Source: JAYPAN01 sp038123715 (GTDB lineage: Bacteria; Pseudomonadota; Alphaproteobacteria; RS24). From it: DNA of 64,000 bases. The notes under the pieces were generated by a model that was not told the origin of the DNA, ran no database searches, and saw nothing but the letters and a program-made list of their open reading frames with translations. Both the position numbers and the translations under genes were made by a program. Shown here one piece after another: positions 42,928-49,421 of this stretch. The first letter of the stretch is position 1, and each line of letters starts with the position of its first letter. Location: NCBI GenBank assembly GCA_038123715.1, contig JAYPAN010000001.1, forward strand, positions 1 through 64,000, in the 5' to 3' direction.

Positions 42928-43458
42928 TTAGCGGGCGGCGCTGTCGGCTGTGACCCCGCCAAAAATATCGGCCGCTACCAGAAACCCATTGCCGGTGCGG
43001 CGAATATAGGTCAGCAGCCATTCCTCGCTGCGCCGTGCCGGATTGTGCCATTGCCGCGCCGCCCAAATGCCTTGTTGATTGGCCGCGCCGACCAGCATAT
43101 CGCCAGGCGGGCGACCGGCGCTGTCTTTGCGTTTGGCGATGGATTGCCCGACCAGCGCCTTGTCGCGCCCATGAAACAGGATTGTGCCATCCGGGCCGAG
43201 AACAAAAATATATAAATCCGGGTCGGTAAAGCGCGGCCGTTCGGTGAAATGCGTAAAGGCGGCACTGCCACCATGTTCGAGCATTTTACCGGCTTCGGCG
43301 ACCAGCAACACTGCCTCGCCGGGCAAGCGGGCGCGGCTGTGCAGCAAGGCGGGGCGCGGCACATCATTGACAGCCCTTATGCCGAGCCAGACACCAAGGC
43401 CAATGCCCGGCACAATCACCGGCAGCAGCAAGAGCAATGAGAATAGCGGTTTTTTCAT
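42928..43458 (-). CDS. Secreted or anchored Cache-domain protein
   Basis: A 176-residue protein with an N-terminal membrane anchor (about 3-28) and one Cache-type sensor domain: EAGKMLEHGGSAAFTHFTER, DLYIFVLGPDGTILFHGRDK, VGQSIAKRKDSAGRP and GIWAARQWHNPARRSEEWLL. The signalling output domain that normally follows a Cache domain is absent, so it would act as a stand-alone periplasmic sensor or ligand binder. ATG 43458 is preferred; the upstream GTG extension lacks a ribosome site. It is divergent from the aminotransferase gene. Confidence 0.7.
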   Translation of the reverse strand: MKKPLFSLLLLLPVIVPGIGLGVWLGIRAVNDVPRPALLHSRARLPGEAVLLVAEAGKMLEHGGSAAFTHFTERPRFTDPDLYIFVLGPDGTILFHGRDKALVGQSIAKRKDSAGRPPGDMLVGAANQQGIWAARQWHNPARRSEEWLLTYIRRTGNGFLVAADIFGGVTADSAAR

Positions 43459-43541
43459 TGGCCGGTTATTCCTTCTTGTTTTCACAACCTGACGCGATTA
43501 CTTTGACCGCCTTGGCCTCGTCTTTCAAGGAGAAACCGCAC

Positions 43542-44774
43542 ATGACCTCATCATCGGCGCAAAATCTGCCCGCAACATTTCTGGCTGAAAGCCTGTCGCG
43601 GGTTCAGCCCTCGGCGACGATTGCCGTGACCGACAAGGCGCGCCAATTGCGTGCTGCCGGTCGTGATGTGATTGGTCTGGGCGCGGGTGAGCCGGATTTC
43701 GACACGCCGGACAATATCAAACAGGCAGCGATTGATGCGATAGGCCGCGGCGAAACCAAATATACCGCCGTGACCGGCATTGATGAGTTGAAACAAGCGA
43801 TTTGCGCCAAGCTGAAACGCGATAATGAGCTGGATTATGAACCCGCGCAGGTGTTTGTCGCGCCCGGCGGCAAGCCGGTGATTTATGATGCGATGATGGC
43901 GACGCTGAACCCCGGCGATGAGGTGATTATTCCCGCGCCTTATTGGGTCAGCTATCCCGATATTGTCAATCTGGCCGGTGGCACGCCGGTAGCTATTGAG
44001 ACGCGCGAGGAGGACGGTTTCAAATTGCAGCCGGAAGCGCTGGAAGCGGCGATTACCGACAAGACCAAATGGTTTATTTTCAACTCGCCCTCCAACCCGT
44101 CGGGTGCGGCCTATAGCGCGGATGAGCTGAAAAAGTTGACCGATATTTTGGTGAAATATCCGCATGTCTGGGTGCTGACCGATGATATGTATGAGCATTT
44201 GGTCTATGACAATTTCGATTTTGCCACACCGGCACAAGTCGAGCCGCAGCTTTATGAGCGCACGCTGACCATGAATGGCGTCTCCAAAGCCTATTGCATG
44301 ACCGGCTGGCGGATTGGCTATTGCGCCGGGCCGCTGGGGCTTATCAAGGCGATGACCAAAATCCAATCGCAATCCACCTCCAACCCGACCTCGATAAGCC
44401 AATGGGCGGCGGTGGAAGCGCTGAACGGGCCGCAGGATTTCATTGCCGAAAACAATGCCGCCTTCAAACGCCGCCGCGATTTGGTGGTCGCCATGCTGAT
44501 TGAGGCTGACGGGATAAGCTGCATAACGCCGGAAGGGGCGTTTTATGTTTATCCGTCCTGCGCCGGCTGTATCGGCAAATCAACGCCGGATGGCACGCTG
44601 ATTGACAGCGACGAAGCCTTTGCCACGGCGCTGTTGGAAGCCGAAGGCGTGGCGGTGGTGCATGGCGCGGCCTTTGGCCTGTCGCCATTTTTCCGCATCA
44701 GCTATGCAACCTCGGATGAAAATCTGACCGAAGCCTGCACCCGCATCCAGCGTTTTTGTGCATCTTTGGTGTAG
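43542..44774 (+). CDS. Aspartate aminotransferase (class I PLP aminotransferase)
   Basis: PLP enzyme of 410 residues interconverting aspartate/2-oxoglutarate and oxaloacetate/glutamate. LGAGEPDFDTPDNIK (about 45-59), FNSPSNPSGAAYS, DDMYEHLVYD, the PLP lysine in GVSKAYCMTGWRIGY, and SDENLTEACTRI fit the AAT-I gamma group common in alphaproteobacteria. Related prephenate aminotransferase activity is possible in this group. The ATG at 43542 has AAGGAG about 10 bases upstream; the frame is open further but enters the divergent gene's region. Confidence 0.9.
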   Translation: MTSSSAQNLPATFLAESLSRVQPSATIAVTDKARQLRAAGRDVIGLGAGEPDFDTPDNIKQAAIDAIGRGETKYTAVTGIDELKQAICAKLKRDNELDYEPAQVFVAPGGKPVIYDAMMATLNPGDEVIIPAPYWVSYPDIVNLAGGTPVAIETREEDGFKLQPEALEAAITDKTKWFIFNSPSNPSGAAYSADELKKLTDILVKYPHVWVLTDDMYEHLVYDNFDFATPAQVEPQLYERTLTMNGVSKAYCMTGWRIGYCAGPLGLIKAMTKIQSQSTSNPTSISQWAAVEALNGPQDFIAENNAAFKRRRDLVVAMLIEADGISCITPEGAFYVYPSCAGCIGKSTPDGTLIDSDEAFATALLEAEGVAVVHGAAFGLSPFFRISYATSDENLTEACTRIQRFCASLV

Positions 44775-44882
44775 GTGAGGGGATGTAAGTGAGGGCTAGG
44801 TGAAGGATCGGGTTTTGCGGCCTGATTTGAAAGCTGGCCGGAAAGCTTAACGCGCCTCATCCGCCAAATCTAAGACGAATAA

Positions 44883-44912
44883 GGGCCGGAACTTATGCTT
44901 CGGCCCGCATTT
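44883..44912. terminator. Possible terminator between convergent genes
   Basis: GGGCCGG (44883-44889) and TCGGCCC (44900-44906) form a six-pair stem plus one G-U around a 10-nt loop, followed by GCATTTCTC. The T-tract is weak, so termination is uncertain. Its place between the convergent aminotransferase and VWA-protein genes supports the reading. Confidence 0.4.
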
Positions 44913-44956
44913 CTCATATCAGGATTTGCCACCTTACCCTGCGACCAAGGTATTAC

Positions 44957-46135
44957 CTACCCCCGGCTTAACTCGCGCATGGCGGTGTCGAGGCCTTCCA
45001 GTGTCAGCGGGAACATGCGGTCGCCGAAAATCTGCTTGATGATTTGGCACGATGGCGTGTGCTCCCAATAGCGCTCGGCCATCGGGTTCAGCCAGATGCA
45101 GCTTTCATAAATATCGGTCACACGTTTCAGCCACAGCGCGCCGGCTTCCTCGTTCCAATGCTCCACCGAGCCGCCCTCATAGGTAATCTCATAGGGCGAC
45201 ATGGAGGCGTCACCGACAAAAATCACCTTGTAATCATGCGGGTAAGTGTGCAGCACATCCCAAGTGTTCATTTTCTCATTATGGCGGCGGCGATTGTCTT
45301 TCCACACGCCCTCATAAAGGCAATTGTGGAAATAGAAATACTCCATATTCTTGAACTCGGTGCGGGCGGCCGAAAACAGCTCTTCGCACAGCCGGATATG
45401 CGGATCCATTGAGCCGCCAATATCAAAAAAGACCAGCACTTTCACCTTATTGCGGCGTTCGGGAATCAGCTTGATGTCGAGATAACCGGCATTGGCGGTG
45501 GAGTGAATCGTGTCGTCAAGGTCAAGCACATCGGCCTCGCCATCGCGGGCGAATTTCCGCAAGCGGCGCAGCGCCACTTTAATGTTGCGCGTGCCAAGCT
45601 CGACACTGTCATCGAGATTTTTGAAATCGCGCTTGTCCCAGACTTTCACCGCTTTGAAATTCTTGTTCTTGTCTTGGCCGATACGCACGCCTTCCGGATT
45701 ATAGCCATCAGCGCCAAAGGGCGACGTGCCGCCCGTGCCAATCCATTTATTGCCGCCTTCATGGCGTTTTTCCTGCTCCTCAAGCCGCTTTTTCAGCTCT
45801 TCCATAATTTTTTCCCAGCCGCCCAGCGCCTCAATTTCGGCCTTTTCTTCTTCGGTGAGGAATTTTTCGGTCAGGGTTTTCAGCCATTCTTCGGGGATTT
45901 CGGCCATTTCGCCTTCGGTCAGATTTTCCAGCCCTTTGAAAACATGGCCGAAAACCTGGTCGAATTTGTCGAGATTGCGCTCATCCTTGACCAGCGCGGC
46001 GCGCGACAAATAATAAAAATCTTCGACCTGCGCGCCAATCACATCATTGTCCAACGCTTCCAGCAGCGACAGATATTCGCGCAAGGAAACCGGCACATTG
46101 GCGCTTTTCAGCTCATGGAAAAAATTGACGAACAT
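44957..46135 (-). CDS. VWA domain (CoxE-like) protein, partner of MoxR ATPase
   Basis: A 392-residue protein of the CoxE/YehP-type VWA group. The metal-ion-dependent adhesion site appears as VLVFFDIGGSMDPHI (around residue 240), with DxGGS in place of the classical DxSxS. The N-terminal region is helical and acidic (EEEKAEIEALGGWEKIMEEL). It follows the MoxR-type ATPase gene by 23 bp on the same strand. MoxR/VWA pairs act as chaperones that insert metals or mature protein complexes; no client gene is adjacent here. Confidence 0.85.
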   Translation of the reverse strand: MFVNFFHELKSANVPVSLREYLSLLEALDNDVIGAQVEDFYYLSRAALVKDERNLDKFDQVFGHVFKGLENLTEGEMAEIPEEWLKTLTEKFLTEEEKAEIEALGGWEKIMEELKKRLEEQEKRHEGGNKWIGTGGTSPFGADGYNPEGVRIGQDKNKNFKAVKVWDKRDFKNLDDSVELGTRNIKVALRRLRKFARDGEADVLDLDDTIHSTANAGYLDIKLIPERRNKVKVLVFFDIGGSMDPHIRLCEELFSAARTEFKNMEYFYFHNCLYEGVWKDNRRRHNEKMNTWDVLHTYPHDYKVIFVGDASMSPYEITYEGGSVEHWNEEAGALWLKRVTDIYESCIWLNPMAERYWEHTPSCQIIKQIFGDRMFPLTLEGLDTAMRELSRG

Positions 46136-46158
46136 GGCTCAGCTCTCCCCCGACAACC

Positions 46159-47010
46159 CTAATTGCGCTCGCGGCGGGCAAGAAAGGCCAGGCGTTCAAA
46201 CAAATGGACATCCTGCTCATTTTTAATGAGCGCGCCATGCAGAGGCGGTATCAGCTTGCCGGCATCCTGCTCGCGCAATGTTTCCGGGTCGATATCTTCA
46301 TTCATCAGCAATTTCAGCCAGTCCAGCAATTCGCTGGTCGAGGGTTTTTTCTTCAGCCCCGGCACATCGCGCACTTCGTAAAACGAGCTGAGGGCGTTTT
46401 TCACCAGCCTTTCCTTAATGTCGGGATAATGCACTTGCACGATTTTGCTCATCGTATCGGCATCGGGGAAGGAGATATAATGGAAGAAACAGCGGCGCAA
46501 AAACGCATCCGGCAATTCCTTTTCATTATTCGAAGTGATGATAACCAGCGGGCGTTTGGCCGCTTTAATCGTCTCGCCGGTCTCATAGACAAAAAACTCC
46601 ATGCGGTCGAGTTCCTGCAGCAAATCATTGGGGAACTCGATATCGGCCTTGTCAATCTCGTCAATCAGCAGGACAACCCGTTCTTCCTTGTCAAAGGCTT
46701 CCCACAGCTTGCCGCGATTAATGTAGTTTTTCACATCCTTGACGCGCTCATCGCCAAGCTGGCTGTCGCGCAGGCGGGTAATGGCGTCATATTCATACAA
46801 GCCCTGCTGCGCCTTGGTGGTCGATTTAATGTGCCAAGTGATAAGCTCCATGCCCAGCGCTTGCGCCACTTCCTCGGCCAGCACGGTTTTACCAGTGCCG
46901 GGTTCGCCCTTGATAAGCAAGGGACGCTCCAGCGTCAAAGCGGCATTGACCGCCACGCGCAGGTCTTCCGTGGCGATATAGTTTTCGGTTCCTTCAAATT
47001 TTTGCGACAT
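46159..47010 (-). CDS. MoxR-family AAA ATPase
   Basis: A 283-residue AAA+ ATPase. Walker A GEPGTGKT (35-42), Walker B VLLIDEIDKAD (around 113), sensor 1 ITSNNEKELPDAFLRR and the C-terminal lid are intact. Members work with VWA proteins to remodel or mature enzyme complexes. The VWA gene lies directly downstream, so the two form an operon. It is not the CobS cobaltochelatase, since no cobalamin genes are nearby and CobT-type acidic features are absent. Confidence 0.92.
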   Translation of the reverse strand: MSQKFEGTENYIATEDLRVAVNAALTLERPLLIKGEPGTGKTVLAEEVAQALGMELITWHIKSTTKAQQGLYEYDAITRLRDSQLGDERVKDVKNYINRGKLWEAFDKEERVVLLIDEIDKADIEFPNDLLQELDRMEFFVYETGETIKAAKRPLVIITSNNEKELPDAFLRRCFFHYISFPDADTMSKIVQVHYPDIKERLVKNALSSFYEVRDVPGLKKKPSTSELLDWLKLLMNEDIDPETLREQDAGKLIPPLHGALIKNEQDVHLFERLAFLARRERN

Positions 47011-47206
47011 ATGCTCGGCTTTCCTCTTTCTTCCCTAAAAGGGCTCCCCAAAAGGGTGCTTCCTGAATGGCGACCGCCTGAACAGGCGCAGCACCATCGC
47101 CTTGACGGCTTTCATGGGCGTTAACCTAAGGTCTTGTCATGCCCTCGGCAAGGGCAAAACGGAAATTCTCTGTTTGCGCCATCTCATCTGGCTTATCTCA
47201 CTTCGC

Positions 47207-47242
47207 ACATCTTATCGTCATGTGACATCTTATCGTCATGTG
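47207..47242. repeat. Two tandem 18-bp repeats upstream of dksA
   Basis: ACATCTTATCGTCATGTG occurs twice in direct succession (47207-47224 and 47225-47242), followed by a partial third ACAT. Each junction creates GTCATGTGAC, an imperfect palindrome (GTCA-N2-TGAC). The repeats lie in the 335-bp region between the MoxR and dksA genes, about 100 bp before dksA, and could be paired operators. Apart from this repeat I see no other feature there. Confidence 0.5.
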
Positions 47243-47345
47243 ACATTGCGCCCGCTTTAATGGCTTGATTTTCCCGACCGCATTTTGTATCACCCCGTCA
47301 TATTTCCGGTCTTGTGCCGGTTGGATTGGCTGGGAAGAGAGCAAT

Positions 47346-47762
47346 ATGGCAACAAGACTTCCAAAAAACTATGTTCCATCCGATGATGAGCCATTTATGA
47401 ATGCGCGGCAGCGTGAGTATTTTCGCCGCAAACTGGCTGATTGGAAGGATGATATCATCCGTGGCACGCGCGAAACTGTGGTCGGCCTTCAAAATGAAAG
47501 CGTGCAGCATCCGGATGATGCCGACCGCGCTGCCTCTGAAGCGGAAAAAACCCTTGAATTACGCACCCGCGACCGACACCGCAAACTTATCAATAAAATT
47601 GACGCCGCCCTGCAAAGGCTGGAAGACAAAACCTATGGCTATTGCGAGGAAACCGGCGAGCCGATTAGCCTGAAACGGCTCGATGCGCGCCCGATTGCCA
47701 CTTTGGGGCTTGAAGCGCAGGAACGCCACGAAAAGCGCGAGCGCGTCTATCGCGACGATTAA
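47346..47762 (+). CDS. dksA: RNA polymerase-binding transcription factor DksA
   Basis: A 138-residue DksA-family protein that enters the secondary channel of RNA polymerase and, with ppGpp, adjusts rRNA and amino acid gene transcription. The coiled coil (about 20-100, with RKLADWKDDIIRG and ALQRLEDKTYGYCEETGEP) and the end RPIATLGLEAQERHEKRERV match alphaproteobacterial DksA. The zinc finger is reduced to one cysteine (GYCEETGEP); the cysteine usually found in ATLC is glycine here. GGGAAGAGAG precedes the ATG. The stop codon lies in a 15-bp tandem duplication (47751-47780). Confidence 0.92.
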   Translation: MATRLPKNYVPSDDEPFMNARQREYFRRKLADWKDDIIRGTRETVVGLQNESVQHPDDADRAASEAEKTLELRTRDRHRKLINKIDAALQRLEDKTYGYCEETGEPISLKRLDARPIATLGLEAQERHEKRERVYRDD

Positions 47763-47780
47763 TGGCGCGACGATTAATGG

Positions 47781-47990
47781 CGCGACTGATTCTGTCGCGC
47801 GCGGGTGGGGCGCGCCGCTTTGTCCACAGGGTTCTNNNNNNNNNNNNNNNNNNNNNNNNNNNNNNNNNNNNNNNNNNNNNNNNNNNNNNNNNNNNNNNNN
47901 NNNNNNNNNNNNNNNNNNNNNNNNNNNNNNNNNNNCGCGACTGATTCTGTCGCGCGCGGGTGGGGCGCGCCGCTTTGTCCACAGGGTTCT
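47781..47990. other. Second assembly gap with duplicated 55-bp flanks
   Basis: Exactly 100 N (47836-47935) separate two identical 55-bp segments (47781-47835 and 47936-47990, starting CGCGACTGATTCTG). As at 35660-35869, this is a contig overlap that was not merged. The real dksA-recA spacer is probably shorter by 155 bp. Local short repeats (GATTCTGTCGC occurs twice close by) may have broken the assembly. Confidence 0.9.
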
Positions 47991-48072
47991 GCCCGATTCT
48001 GTCGCCCTGCTGGCCGGGTAATTTTCAAAAATCTTTGTAAAATCAGTGCCTTAAAAAATTGCTGGACAATAT

Positions 48073-48087
48073 GAACAAAATAGGAAC
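48073..48087 (+). promoter_or_regulatory. LexA (SOS) box of recA
   Basis: GAACAAAATAGGAAC matches the alphaproteobacterial LexA operator GAAC-N7-GAAC exactly (direct repeat, 7-bp spacer). It lies about 50 bp upstream of the recA start, which is the usual position. LexA itself is not in the window. Confidence 0.85.
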
Positions 48088-48137
48088 ATAATCAGCCATT
48101 GCTCCCCTTTGGGGGCTATGAAATAACGGAGGCAATG

Positions 48138-49241
48138 ATGGCTGAAAATGTGGTGACCCTGATGGAAAAGTCCGAAGACAAGAAAAAGGCGCTTGAGGCG
48201 GCTTTGTCGCAAATCGAGAAAAATTACGGCAAAGGCTCGGTGATGAAGCTGGGCGACCCGGAAAATGTGGTGGAAATTGAGGCGATTTCGACCGGTTCGC
48301 TGGGGCTGGATATTGCGCTTGGCATTGGCGGCCTGCCGCGCGGGCGGATTATTGAGATTTACGGGCCGGAAAGCTCCGGCAAAACCACTTTGGCGCTGCA
48401 TACAGTGGCCGAAGCGCAAAAAAATGGCGGGATTTGCGGCTTTATTGATGCCGAACATGCGCTTGACCCGGCCTATGCCCGAAAACTCGGCGTGCAAATT
48501 GAGGATTTGCTTATCTCGCAGCCCGATAATGGCGAACAGGCGTTGGAAATTGCCGATACGCTGGTGCGCTCCGGTGCGGTGGATGTGCTGGTCATTGACT
48601 CGGTTGCCGCGCTGACGCCGCGCGCCGAGCTTGAGGGTGATATGGGCGACAGCCTGCCGGGGTTGCAAGCGCGGCTCATGAGCCAGGCGCTGCGTAAGTT
48701 GACCGCCTCAATCTCGCGCTCCAATACAATGGTCGTGTTTATCAACCAGATTCGCATGAAAATCGGCGTGATGTTTGGCAGCCCCGAAACCACAACCGGC
48801 GGCAATGCGCTGAAATTCTATTCTTCCTGCCGGTTGGATATTCGCCGCATTGGCGCGATTAAAGACCGCGATGAGGTGATAGGCAACCAGACCCGCGTGA
48901 AAGTGGTGAAAAACAAGGTGGCGCCGCCTTTCCGCGTTGTCGAGTTTGATATTCTTTACGGTGAGGGCATTTCCAAAACCGGTGAGTTGATTGATTTGGG
49001 CGTCAAGGCCGGTGTCGTTGAGAAATCGGGCAGCTGGTATAGCTATGGCGACCAGCGCATCGGGCAGGGTAAGGAAAACACCCGCAAATTCCTGATGGAA
49101 AATCTTGATATGGCAGCTGAAATAGAGGAGAAAATTCGCTCCGATGCCGGTCTGATAGATATTGAGGCGCTGACACAGGAAGAAAAAACCATGACGGAAG
49201 GTCAGGATGACGCCCCGCCAATGGAAGAAGCTGCCGGTTAA
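48138..49241 (+). CDS. recA: Recombinase A
   Basis: DNA strand-exchange protein and LexA co-protease of 367 residues. Walker A GPESSGKT, VIDSVAALTPRAE, the DNA-binding loop region QALRKLTASISRSNT and FINQIRMKIGVMFG are intact, and the C-terminus is acidic. CGGAGG lies just before two successive ATG codons (48135 and 48138); the second has better spacing. A LexA box lies upstream and a strong terminator follows. Confidence 0.98.
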   Translation: MAENVVTLMEKSEDKKKALEAALSQIEKNYGKGSVMKLGDPENVVEIEAISTGSLGLDIALGIGGLPRGRIIEIYGPESSGKTTLALHTVAEAQKNGGICGFIDAEHALDPAYARKLGVQIEDLLISQPDNGEQALEIADTLVRSGAVDVLVIDSVAALTPRAELEGDMGDSLPGLQARLMSQALRKLTASISRSNTMVVFINQIRMKIGVMFGSPETTTGGNALKFYSSCRLDIRRIGAIKDRDEVIGNQTRVKVVKNKVAPPFRVVEFDILYGEGISKTGELIDLGVKAGVVEKSGSWYSYGDQRIGQGKENTRKFLMENLDMAAEIEEKIRSDAGLIDIEALTQEEKTMTEGQDDAPPMEEAAG

Positions 49242-49272
49242 ACCGCGCTTTGCAAACCCGCAAGACAAATAG

Positions 49273-49299
49273 CCCGGCTGCTTCGGCAGTCGGGTTTTT
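49273..49299 (+). terminator. Intrinsic terminator of recA
   Basis: CCCGGCTGC, loop TTCG and GCAGTCGGG form nine pairs (one G-U), followed by five T residues, 31 bp after the recA stop codon. It separates recA from alaS. Confidence 0.88.
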
Positions 49300-49421
49300 C
49301 ATGCGCTGAACGATGAAAACAGCGCGGCGATTTGCCCGCCCATTGCCGCCATGTCGTGTTTGACTTGTGGTCAGGCGGCAAGGGCGGTAAAAAGTGGGGG
49401 AAGTTTGCGAATGGAAAGCAC

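Noticed and set aside
46204..47124. Open frame (306 codons) antisense to the MoxR gene
   Set aside because: The MoxR ATPase has intact Walker motifs on the other strand; this frame has no recognisable content.
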